Of a stretch of 64,000 bases of DNA, positions 1 to 9,904 are shown one piece after another. How positions within the stretch are numbered: the stretch's first letter is position 1; each line of letters begins with the position of its first letter. Under the pieces are notes generated by a model, which was given only the letters and a program-made list of their open reading frames with translations, made no database searches and was not told the origin of the DNA. The translations under genes and the position numbers were made by a program. The stretch is from Atherix ibis (taxonomy: Eukaryota > Arthropoda > Insecta > Diptera > Athericidae), in contig OY282610.1 of NCBI GenBank assembly GCA_958298945.1, forward strand, positions 26,622,233-26,686,232. Reading direction: 5' to 3'.

Positions 1-39
1 GTATTTATATAAATTGCAATATAAAGAATATTCGATACC

Positions 40-1030
40 ATTTTTATTTAAAAATAACATCGGCCATATGGTTTTCACAGCTTCATTTGCAGAAGGTGAT
101 CTTAGGGGTCCAATTTTGAATGACTCTTCCGCATCAATCGCGCTGATTCTCACTGATGGCTTGAATGATGCTGTTTGTCCAAATCGAAATGTGTTGTCAG
201 TTTATTAGTATAGACCAGTGTTTCACAAACTGTGGATCGTAACAAGATCTTAAATGTAAATTTTTTCAAAGCGCCAAGGATAAAATGGGTCCCTATAGCT
301 TGGATTTCTAAAAAGTATGCCGAAATGTTTTAAAGTTTGAGAATCCCTGGCATAGACCATTGATTAAACGAATCTCCATAAAGCAAAGTTTAAGCGACCT
401 TGACGGCCAACTATCATAAGCATGACATGAAAGCTTCGTCTGAATTAAGTACCTAGTTTCAACTGATGTGTGGCATGTCGTACCATTCTGTTGGAACCAG
501 ATATTGTTCAAGTCCATATCGTCCAATTAAGGCCAAAAAAATCAGTTGTCATTGCTCAATATCCCTCTTCATTGATAATTACCGCATCATCAGACTCATT
601 CCAGTAACAGTATGGTCCGATGATGCCGCTTGACCAAAACCCCCAGGAAACAGTAAGTTCTTAGTTCGTCGCTGGATTTTTTCACAAAATTTGGGACTCG
701 TTTTCAACTTCTCGAACGCCCGACGCTTTGCATGATCCTATTAAATCTTATATGGAAGGCTCAATTCGTCAAGTTAAGGTCGCCGGAAGGCCGAATTCTT
801 TAGCACGATATAGAGCAGAGAGTTTATGATCATTATGAACTATTTGAGCCACAGTGTCGATATTTTTGTTCGACTGACCATTTCGATTTGACGTTAGACC
901 CTAGCCAATTAGCGTCCGAACCGGTTTTATCAAATTTTTTGATTAGACGTTGAGTTATGTTCTCGGAATATTTCCATCATAAATTCCACGTAGCTCACAG
1001 AACAAAAGCACACATTTTTATAATAAATTT
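40..1030 (-). pseudogene. Degenerate Tc1/mariner-superfamily (Tc3-like) transposase, interrupted by a MITE
   Basis: On the minus strand, broken segments read like the insect DDE transposase group with a WFQQDGATCHT motif. In order: a helix-turn-helix-like stretch near 900-770 (RAKEFGLPAT), a strand-core stretch near 650-545 (GFWSSGIIGPY then AVIINEEGY), the second catalytic block near 520-440 (NIWFQQNGTTCHTS, with D changed to N), a WPSRS block near 410, then after the inserted element the C-terminal block near 120-41 (GRVIQNW, ENHMADVIFK). Frames change several times and stops occur throughout, so no protein can be made. The D-to-N change would also remove a catalytic aspartate. The family call rests on motif order; the exact element and its terminal repeats are not identified. 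Three further relics of the group lie at 2.8, 57.5 and 60.2 kb. Confidence 0.8.
216..349. mobile_element. Short hAT-type MITE inserted in the transposase relic
   Basis: A 134-bp non-coding element begins CAGTGTTTCACAAACTGT and its other end, read inverted, is CAGGGATTCTCAAACTTT (14 of 18 matching). It is flanked by near-identical 8-bp direct repeats, gtatagac (208-215) and gcatagac (350-357). CAG-type ends plus 8-bp target duplications are the signature of hAT elements. It splits the transposase relic, so it inserted later. Confidence 0.7.
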
Positions 1031-1090
1031 TCACTATTTTCATGCGCGTTATTGAATCGTGTCCCTAAATAAAAACATAAAAGGTATAAG

Positions 1091-1108
1091 AATGACAGCG
1101 CTGTCATT
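1091..1108. repeat. 18-bp perfect palindrome
   Basis: AATGACAGCGCTGTCATT is its own reverse complement. It lies just beyond the 5' end of the transposase relic, so it may belong to that element's terminal region; no matching partner was found at the other end. Confidence 0.6.
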
Positions 1109-1145
1109 TGAAACGTCAAACTAATAGGTTGAAGGTAACTTTTGA

Positions 1146-1216
1146 AAAGTCCCTCATAAAATTCTTAGTTAATAAGAATTTTCCGAGGAGCTTTTCGATA
1201 ATTTTATGAGGGGCTT
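1146..1216. repeat. Small compound inverted repeat
   Basis: gtccctcataaaatt (about 1149-1163) pairs with aattttatgagggg near 1200, and an inner ttcttagttaataagaa is self-complementary. Function unknown. Confidence 0.45.
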
Positions 1217-2768
1217 TATTTTTTTTTATATGTTCATTTTTAAATTTGCATCCTGACGTGAAACATGAAGCATTACTGAAATCATGAAATTTCTTTTCTT
1301 TAGTGCTGCCAGAGGCAAAAAAAACGGTGTAAAAAACCATACACAGTTATTTTAGCTAACTAATAATCATACTGCACTTAAAATTTTTCTCAATTTAATT
1401 TTTTTTTTTCTATTTTCATTAATATTCTTTGATAAAAACTAATAATTTCCACATACACCAATCAGTCTGTTCTAATAGTTCTTGTTCAATTTTATAACAC
1501 GTCCAATAATAACATTTTGCAACATTGTCAAATGTGAAAATTATATAAAAAGTGTAATTTAAAGTGTTTTTCTTTTTTATGTTGACAATATTGTATTTGT
1601 GGCCATGCAAAAAAATCTATTATAGAAATCTATAAATCAATGTTTGTTTATGAAATGTTTGTGTGTGCATATACAGATTGAGTGTTTTGCTTTGAGTTCC
1701 ATTTTAATCCACATGGGGTCGTTGTTGCTATTTAGTCTGAAAAAGTCTTTTTGTGTTAAGATGTTGCGTGCTGTGTCTCAATGGTTTAATGCATCCTACA
1801 GAGCTGACATAGAAATTCTATAAGACATCTTATGCCAACGACAGAAAGGGGAGCTACCCCATGACATTGATGATAATCAGAAGAAGGATAACAGCATTTG
1901 TAGAAATTTTGTGTTTAGGAAATATCTAATAAAGCTTACAGACCATATACGTCCGTATATGCACACATGTCCAAATAGTATAAATACAATCAAATGACAA
2001 TCGTCTATTCTGAATGTGGTGCTCATTCGTTTTTAAGTCCGATGGCTTCGTGTATATAATTGATATATCCAATTCGTAGTTGAAATTTTTCTAAAACTTT
2101 ATTATTGAATTATTGTCAATTGAATAAAATTATAAGTAATGGGATTTTATTTTCGAACTATTTCCCCTACAGTCCTTATCGTATTTTCTTGTTCAGTAAT
2201 AATTAAAATGCGTTTTCTCTTTACAATTACAATAAAGTCCAGTACATTTATGGATAAACGCATATATGGATGTTGGGATTGCATTCCTACTGATGTGAAA
2301 ATCCTCTTTAGTAAAATGCAATTATTGGAAAAGCTTAATGGGAGTAATTAGTGTGAAATTAAATAAAATGAAACGGAAATTGATGTTACCCTTAAAATGA
2401 TTAAGACAAACGAGATCTTTATAAAACAATCAAAATATCTTTGAGTACATTAATAGATAGAAAATTATTATTTTTGATTGGGGACTTATTTTAAAAAAAA
2501 AAATTTTAATAAAGTAAACATTTTGTATGAAAACTCCATCATTCTTTATTGATATATATTGTAAGGAATTTACCATTTATTATAAATAAAAATTAATATC
2601 GGACAAGTATTCGATTGTACACATCGATTATTTCGATAATATTTTGGGCATAATTATATCTACGTGTATATTTCACGTTAAATTATGTTTAGACTATTCT
2701 AATAACTAATTTTAATATAAAAATAAAAATAAGCCTTTCCACAAAGTCCCAAAAGAAAAAGTCTAAAG
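1217..2768. other. A+T-rich stretch without recognisable gene
   Basis: No conserved protein motif was seen on either strand. A 70-codon frame at 2139-2351 (+) is open but has no recognisable domain and no supporting signals. A TATAAATA string sits at 1979-1986 without a convincing initiator at the right distance. Confidence 0.5.
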
Positions 2769-3140
2769 GTGTTAAATTAGACGTTCAGTGAATTTGGTTT
2801 TCAATAAAGCGACTGCTTCTTAGGAAGAGTGAGACGTAGCGTTGTTCAGTTGAAAATACAAGCTTTAGACAACCATGTCATCAAAAATAGACCCTAAAAA
2901 AATAGATTACCATATCTCTATAGTATACTCCATTGACAGTACTCGTAACTATATCACCAGCCTCATTTTCGAAAAAATACGGACTTATTAAACAACCACG
3001 TGTCACAGTACAGTGACACGTGGTTGCTCAATAACTGCTCTTGGATTCTCAGATACCCAAATTTAATAATTTTGCTTGTTAACATAGACGTATAAGTGAA
3101 AAGTTAGCTTCGTCCGAGCAGATGTATTCTACTAGAAAAC
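2769..3140 (-). pseudogene. Second Tc3-like transposase relic
   Basis: Minus-strand fragments match the same family as the 40-1030 relic. Near 3050 is VSENPRAVIEQPRVTV, followed by FFENEAGDIVTSTVNG near 2950, then QLNNATSHSS (the equivalent of QDGATCHT) near 2840 and LLKTKFTERLI near 2790. Only the central catalytic region is left; the N-terminal DNA-binding part and the C-terminus are missing and several stops interrupt it. A short hairpin sits inside (2993-3026). It cannot encode an active enzyme. The family call is by motif order and spacing. Confidence 0.72.
2993..3026. repeat. Perfect 14-bp-arm hairpin with CACGTG
   Basis: caaccacgtgtcac and gtgacacgtggttg are exact complements around the 6-nt loop agtaca. 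It appears to be a local foldback duplication in the transposase relic. Each arm holds a CACGTG E-box core; any regulatory role is speculation. Confidence 0.7.
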
Positions 3141-3667
3141 CAGTACTAAGTTGAAAGGTCCAATTCGCAAAATGGCTTTAATTCTTGCACCACAATTCGA
3201 CTTTATATTGTGGACAGGTCCCGAATGGTGTAAGCCTGCTGCTGTAAACATGTCAAAAAACTGATTGACCAACTTCTAATTGGTAGACAAGTTATTTTTT
3301 TCAATTATATTTTCAATGACCAATATTAAAAATTATATCCTTATCAGTGCCGTAACAATCCAATCTCTGTAAATTTTAAGTTATTTTTATTATGTGGATC
3401 TGAGTTTCTTGGAAGAATCTATATTTTTCTAAAATGAAGACCTTAAAGCGATTTTTTAGACCTTAAAGCGATTTTTAGATAAGCGGTTGTACGGATGCTA
3501 AAAAAAGTTGGCCACGTGAACAACGAAAATCCGACCTATGGGTCTGAAGTGCGGATTATAATAGACGACATGGATGAGAAGAATCCGGCCCATGGGTCTG
3601 CAATGACACATATCCGGAAGTATCATAGTTTTGGATAGGATCTTGTTACATAATACATTTTCGAAAA
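3141..3667. repeat. Non-coding stretch with two short tandem duplications
   Basis: accttaaagcgattttt is repeated in tandem at about 3439-3479, and a block of about 63 bp ending in cc-atgggtctg is repeated at about 3520-3620. No coding signal is seen. Confidence 0.5.
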
Positions 3668-4560
3668 TTGCCAAACCTTCCTGCCACATCTAAATTGGTA
3701 ATTGTGCTTAGGAGCTGGGTTAATAAAAAAAGGCAAATACTAATCTATGGACCTGTAGGAAAACATTTTCTAGAATTAGTGCATCGATTGAAGAATTCTA
3801 CACTTTTGTTCATAGATGCTGCTGTCGATGACCGCACAACAGTTTTTGCTCATAGATGCTGCTGTCATGCAGCTTTTTAGCGGTGAACATAGCAAATTTA
3901 AGTGTGGAATCTTACCAAATAGAAGCTCTCCTTTCCATGGCAAACTGTGGGCAATTAGAACGGCAGTGGAGACTGCAATTTATCTCTCCAACTATCGTGG
4001 TATAATAATTTTTAGCGATAGTCTCAATGGTATTCAATATTGATTGTTCGGTAATGAGCAGGAATTGAACCTAATTGAACAAAAATATTCAATTGGGTTC
4101 AATTCCTGTTCATTACCGAGGAATTTTGATTGTGTATCGAAATATTCAATTTTGTTGTGTTCCAGATCATGCTGGTATGCTCGGTAATAAGCGGGAAGAT
4201 CAACTAGCGAGGAAGAGCGTCCTGTTTCCAATGAAATTGTAAAATTTTCTCATCTACAAACCATTTAGTCTTTTGGTCATTTGTTGACAAATAGACTGAA
4301 TAAAGAGTGGACGATTTTTCTCGACGCATTGGTAAAATATTAGCAAACCAGTCTCGTCATCAGCTATCGAGAAGTACTGGGCAAAAAAACTCCTCAGAAT
4401 TTGGATTGGGCATACTTTACTTACCCCAAATTCCTTCCTCTTCAACAAGCTCCACACTTTATGCCATTTCTGCGGTGTTCAACTTACAATCTGTCATATC
4501 CTAAACGAATGCTACCTAGTTCAGAATTTCGTTTTGAGTAAGGATTCTTTTATTGTGAAG
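3668..4560 (+). pseudogene. 3' end of a non-LTR retrotransposon ORF2: RNase H and C-terminal zinc knuckle
   Basis: Plus-strand pieces in changing frames look like the end of a Jockey/I-type polyprotein. RNase H-like blocks are ILPNRSSPFHGKLWAIRTA and GIIIFSDSLNGIQ (about 3910-4040), the latter resembling the acidic-residue block of RNase H, then the PDHAGMLGNKREDQLARK block (about 4165-4215). Near 4460-4510 is CHFCGVQLTICHILNEC, a C-x2-C-x8-H-x4-C knuckle typical of the C-terminus of these elements. Frameshifts and stops break every segment, and an inverted duplication sits between the RNase H blocks. Endonuclease and reverse-transcriptase parts are absent, as expected for a 5'-truncated copy. 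No poly(A) tail or target duplication was identified. Confidence 0.7.
4049..4118. repeat. 31-bp-arm foldback inside the RNase H relic
   Basis: The arm at 4049-4079 is the inverse of 4088-4118 with two mismatches and an 8-bp loop. The arm carries the gtaatgagc segment that occurs again as gtaataagc near 4183, so a piece of the RNase H coding region seems to have been copied in inverted orientation. Confidence 0.75.
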
Positions 4561-5029
4561 CTCCAAGACCCAACCACTCCATCTCAAAGCTGTATTTTGA
4601 AGCTCCTTTAAAATTTTAATATATATCCTAAAATTAAACAATTTCTGATATTTTCCTTCAAATAACTATCCCTCCTTTAATTTTCTTTATGAAAGATGGT
4701 AATACCAACCCACATGAGACATGGCGTCGTCAAAATGACCTCATCATTATGGCGCTATAATATGACCTTTGAATTTTGTCTCAGAAATCTAACAAATAAA
4801 AATATTTGCTTTTATAGCAATTTAAGATGGGATCTTCCTGGAAGACCCTATTTTGTAAGAATTATTGTTGGATATGCGTTTTTTTGGAATAGCTTTTAAG
4901 TAGGACCCCTTCTCTGCAAATATTTTAGTTAAAATACTATCTTATTATGTAATATATGATATATTTAAGAGTATAGTAATTAAAAATGCGGTCTTTCAAA
5001 TAGGAGTCTAAAAAGACAAGTATATAAGT
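4561..5029. other. Gene-free A+T-rich stretch
   Basis: Nothing recognisable on either strand. The open frame at 4696-4899 (+) has no domain or splice context. Confidence 0.5.
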
Positions 5030-5895
5030 GTTGCGGATAGGGTCTTATATCATAGCACCTTTTTTTAAACATCGCCGACAGAGATTAAATCTTCCTATAT
5101 GACCTCTGTTTGCGAGTACCAGAGTTGCAGATAGGGTCTTACTTGGTAATACATATTTGAGAGTATCAGAATTGCAGATAGGGTCTTATTTGAGAGAACC
5201 TATTTTTGAATATTGCCGATAGAGATTGAGCCCTTCTATATGACCCCTATTTGTAAGTATCAGTATTGCAGATAGGGTCTTATTTCGTAACACATATCTG
5301 CGAGTAGTAGGGTTGCAGATAGGGTCTTATTTGATAAACCCTATTTTTGAATATTGCCGATAGAGATTGAGCCCTTCTATATGTTCCCTATTTGTAAGTA
5401 TCAGTGTTGCAGATAGGGTCTTATTTCGTAATACATATCTGAGAGTATCAGAGTTGCATATAGGGTCTTATTTGGTAAAACATATGTGAGAGTATCAGGG
5501 TTGCAGATAGGGTCTTATTTGCTGAAACCTATTTTTGAACATCGCCAACAGAGATTGAGTCTTTCTATATGACCCCTATTTGCAAGTATCTATGTTGCAG
5601 ATAGGGTCTTATATGGTAATACATATCTGCGAGTATTAGGGTTGCAGATAGGGTCTTATTTGATATAACCTATTTCTGAATATTGCCGATAGAGATTGAG
5701 CCCTTCTATATGACCCGTATTTGTAAGTATCAGTGTTGCAGATAGGATCTTATTTCGTAATACATATCTGCGAGTATTAGGGTTGCAGATAGGGTCTTAT
5801 TTGATAAACCCTATTTCTGAATATTGCCGAAAGAGATTGAGCACACAAGTATCTGTGTTGCAGATATAGGGTCTTATTTGGTAATCAATATCATT
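5030..5895. repeat. Tandem repeat, about 47-bp subunit in a 141-bp higher-order unit
   Basis: The string gcagatagggtcttat recurs at spacings of 46-47 or 94-95 bp. The longer landmark gagattgag recurs near 5082, 5224, 5364, 5552, 5693 and 5834, spacings 142, 140, 188, 141 and 141. The 188 gap equals 141 plus one extra 47-bp subunit. The array therefore alternates three diverged 47-bp subunits. No coding function is seen. Confidence 0.85.
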
Positions 5896-6450
5896 GCAGA
5901 TGGTGTCTTTGGTACAACGATGGTATAGACCATGAAGCGCCAAATTGATTAAGTTGTATTTATTCAAAAAACTCCAATTTAATATTCTAAAAATTCCAGA
6001 CCAGATATTTTTTTTATTCAAATCAAAAATTTATATAATTAAAAAAAAAAATTACGTAAAAAAGAGAAAACTCCAAAGACAAGGCTAAGAATTAAACAAA
6101 AAAAAAAAAAACTATTAATATAAAAATTTATTAAAAATTCGAATAAGTTTTTACATACTTAATTAGATTAGAACTTTTTAATGGCAGATAAAAGGCAAAA
6201 TTATAGACGTAATTCCTTTTTATTATAATTTCTAATCATTTTCAGCAAATTGTGTTGTCCAGTAAAAAAAAAAAAAAAAACATTATTTTCTTTTCGTTGA
6301 AATAAAAATCATAATTAACAGCGCAAAAAAATAACATCTATTCTTTTTCATGAAAAGTAATTAAAAGTGAAAGTAACAAAATATTCGTAGTCACGTGTTG
6401 CTCGAGGGCATTTTTCCTTAGAAGTAAGTTACAAGAATTGAACCGCTCGT

Positions 6451-6567
6451 ATGGATAGCGTGATAAGAACAGACACAAGTCATTTAGAAGTTAAAGTAGA
6501 AGAGAAAAAGCCAAAAAAGTTATTAGTAGAAAAGTTCATAGTCCTGTCACCAGGAATAAGAATCTGA
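6451..6567 (+). CDS. Possible very small ORF, unrecognised
   Basis: An ATG-started frame of 38 codons (MDSVIRTDTSHLEVKVEEKK...) ends with TGA just before the next small frame. It is lysine- and glutamate-rich and contains no recognised domain. Chance is the most likely explanation; it is listed because two consecutive frames here have less biased codon use than their surroundings. Confidence 0.12.
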   Translation: MDSVIRTDTSHLEVKVEEKKPKKLLVEKFIVLSPGIRI

Positions 6568-6601
6568 AAATTTGAGAATGCTCGTATTCTAGAATCCTAA
6601 A

Positions 6602-6811
6602 ATGAGCAAAAGCAAAAGTCCCCTTAAGATATTACTATCATATCTGTACAAATATCAGAAAATTCCTTCTAGCAAGGATCATAAATCAAATCTCAAACCA
6701 AATGAGATTATACTCTATCTGATGGTTATCGGCTGTTATTTAGTCACAACACCTGTCATCATTATGTCCATAATTAATATTCGAATATTAACTAAAGAAA
6801 ATTGCTTATAA
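6602..6811 (+). CDS. Possible small single-pass membrane ORF, unrecognised
   Basis: An ATG-started 69-codon frame. Its N-terminal half is basic and hydrophilic (MSKSKSPLKILLSYLYK), and residues about 38-62 form a hydrophobic segment (YLMVIGCYLVTTPVIIMS) that could span a membrane. There is no homologue I recognise, and in such A+T-rich DNA a frame this long can arise by chance. It is in a different frame from the 6451-6567 ORF. Confidence 0.15.
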   Translation: MSKSKSPLKILLSYLYKYQKIPSSKDHKSNLKPNEIILYLMVIGCYLVTTPVIIMSIINIRILTKENCL

Positions 6812-8872
6812 TAATTTCGAAAATGAATTTGTCCAAGTGTACCATGAAATATAATAACTTGAAACTAATTCAACGATAAGGATTCGGATTTCTTTTGAGA
6901 TTTACTACGATTCGGATTATTTTTCCTAAAAATTTTCAAAAATATTTTCCTTTCTTTTATCGCTTCAAATATTTCTATTTATCTGTAAATAAAATGGGAT
7001 TTTATTTTTTTTAATGGTGTGATTTTTTGTTGTTGTGGTGATTTTAAAATAAATACTTTTTTATAAGTTGATAAATTTTCCGCATCATATCGAACTGAGT
7101 TACATAAGGGATGAGGTAACGATGGTAATAGAAAATAAACACTTCTTTTTAAATTCGAATGTTTGAGTTTTTTTTATTTCGTTTATCTTATTTTATATTG
7201 AGTTCATACAACTGTAGGTGAAATCCTTAAATTTTGGTTCACATTGTATCTATTCAAAAATGAAGCTGACTGAGCGCACGTATAATAGGTAAATTTAGAT
7301 TTCGGTTAAAGATACAAATATGGAATGAATTTTTTTTTTTATACTACTTTAAAGGAGGCAATTTGATAAAAAAATTTTCATATTTCGATCTGAAGGATAT
7401 CTGTATATTAATATTTGCCAATTGCCATTTGAATATAATTGAATTTTTGTTTTCTATTTATTTTGAAAAGAAATGTGGGCTGTTGTTGATGGGGAAAAGG
7501 ATATTTTTTTTTTCTAGATTCTTTCTTCTTTCTTGGAATAAAAAAGCATCCATTATTTTATTGGATATATGCCAGGTTCCATTTTAATTCGAAGCGAATA
7601 TCCATGCTAATACAATATAAGGATTATTGGAAAAAATCAATCAACCGTATACTCCTACATTATTAGTTATAACAGGTGTAGAATAGGAGTAGTTAATATA
7701 TTTTTGATGGTAGCCTGTTGAGGTTATGGTCTTGTTGAAGTTCAAGTTCAACAAAATCTACTCAAGTGAAATTAAGTAAAACCAAGTACGATGGTAAATA
7801 AGAAAAATCTTTTAGAAAAAGTTCAAATAGTTAAGTATGAGAAGAATTGAAGATGAATTTGGGGTCAAGTTAGTAGTCGGTTATTGATAAAATATATTTC
7901 ATAGCTGTAAATACAGCATGATGGGGTAAAGTTATTTATTTACTTTTAAATCACTCTAATTGAACAGTTGAGACAGATTTTTTATATTATTATCGATTAG
8001 ATAGATGGATATTTGGGACATCGGTGGTAAACTTGATAAAATTAAGGATTCGATTATGTAATTCATGAGAAAATATTGAATATATCCAAACAATTCTATT
8101 ACAAATTATTATAAATTTGCTGAAAGGATTCCATGAATTTTTATATTACATATTTTTTATTTTTATTTCAAGTGCTTTACTCTCAAAGTCCTGACAAAAG
8201 AGTTTAATAATATTAAAAAAGAAAAATGAAAATTGTAAAAAGAAAATTAAAAGGGCAAAAATTCCCGTCGTCGAGTTTTTTAGGTATTTTTTTTTTTTTT
8301 TTTTTTGGCTAAAAAAAGATTTTCAAATTTTGAACAAATTCGATTTGAAGAAGACTTTAAGGGTTAGCAGAACCAATTCGATGTATTGCAGCTTCAGAAG
8401 AATTTTTGGGAATTTTATAGATTTTTATAATTGTTTCCCTTTCATAAAATCTGATTTACAGAGAGTTTTCCCCTTTTTTTTTGTTTTATTTTTGGTTTTT
8501 CATTTGGACTTTAATTTTACTATTTCTAAGAGTATAGCAAAATTGGAATTCAAAATTAACTATTGAACTTGAATATGTATTTTTTAATTATGGTTTTTTA
8601 TTTGGCATTTGTGAGCAGGGTTTTTTTTTTTTTTGCCTAAAATATTTTTTTTTCCAAAAAGTAAAAGCTCAAAATTGTTATTTAAAATTTTAATGACCAT
8701 TAAAATATGGTTGTGAACATAAAATAGTGAAAATTTGCTGAAGATTTTACATAAAATAAAACTGGATATATTAAAAAATCAAAAGGTCTAAAGTAATTCT
8801 AAAATTCAAAATAGAAAAATTTATGCAAATTTACGTAAAAATACTTTCAACAGAAGAAATGTTAAAAAAATA

Positions 8873-8943
8873 CGCTTGAAAATATTGTAAAGAAGAGGAG
8901 CAAGAACGCTACCTTGTGGAACATCAATGCGCAGAGAAAGTGA
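8873..8943 (-). pseudogene. Reverse-transcriptase motif relic (Jockey-like)
   Basis: The minus strand reads SLSLRIDVPQGSVLAPLLYN followed by IF, the conserved V-P-Q-G-S-x-L-x-P-L-L-Y block of non-LTR reverse transcriptases. About 23 codons are open with no stop. Neighbouring sequence on both sides has decayed beyond recognition, so neither the catalytic Y/F-A-D-D block nor the ends of the element can be seen. The wording of the motif is close to that of the relic at 33.2-33.8 kb, suggesting one lineage. Confidence 0.7.
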
Positions 8944-9904
8944 GCATCTTATCTGTGATTAAAGGTAATTTCGTTAAGCTTTCAGTGTAAGTATTTGTTA
9001 TGTGCAAAAATGGAACAGGAAAATACATTTTCTCTTTAAGAGATATTGCTAGATGCTAGAATGATTAGACCTAAAATGATAATATTGATTAGACCCAAAA
9101 CTTTTGAGAGGTAGATTCGTACGATTCTTCAAACAGTGTTCTCGTTACTAGTAATTCTATTAAAAAATTAAAAAGAATTGCATTAAGAATTTTTACAAGA
9201 ATTTTCAAATTCTTTTAAGATAATTGATTTCCTTTCAGTTTGTTGGCAATAAAACGAACTCTTTCAATTGTCCAAATATTGATATTTCGTTTGTATTTGT
9301 ATTATTTAGCAATTATTTTTAATATTTTAATAATATTGTTTAAATAATTTTGAAATGAAATTTGGTTTTTTGATAAAATTAGGAAAACTCCTTTCTAACT
9401 AGACAAGTACTTGAAAATATCATTTTATACGTTTATTTATATTAGAAAATTTTAAAGATATAATATCAATTTGATATTATGAAAAAGGAATGATTGAAAA
9501 ATTGTATACAATTCTTAGAAAAAGGGTTCGGGTACGAATGAATTTCAAGGAAAATTATCTGTAGCGTTTATGTATTATATTTTATGGTAAAATAGTTTTG
9601 ATTACATTGATTTGCATATATTTTGAAAGTGTCTCATTAAGAAAAAGGATACTATTTCAAATAGAATTTAAATCAGAATTTAAAGAAATATTTTCCTATT
9701 ATTTTATAGATACGATAAAATTATTCATAAAATATTAATGAGAATACAATAAAATAAATTACTTTGGTTGTCATATCGATTTATAAAAAAAATTGTATAA
9801 AACGTTTAATTGATCGAAATAGGCATTTTATTAAATATCTAAAAGGGTTTTTGTAATACTAAGATTATTGATTTATTTATTTTGGCATTTCTACAAAGCT
9901 ATTC
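8944..9904. other. Gene-free A+T-rich stretch
   Basis: No coding, transposon or tandem-repeat signal seen. Confidence 0.5.

Larger units (their letters stand above)
5896..8872. other. Long A+T-rich gene-poor stretch
   Basis: Many homopolymer A and T runs, the longest a T run near 8289-8306. Apart from two short candidate frames at 6451-6811, no protein motif, transposon end or tandem array was found. Frames at 7363-7587 and 8330-8566 (+) are rich in F, I, K and N and look like chance. Confidence 0.5.

Noticed and set aside
1979..2035. TATAAATA followed by an initiator-like TCATTC
   Set aside because: The spacing of about 45 bases is too long for a fly TATA/initiator pair, and no open frame follows.
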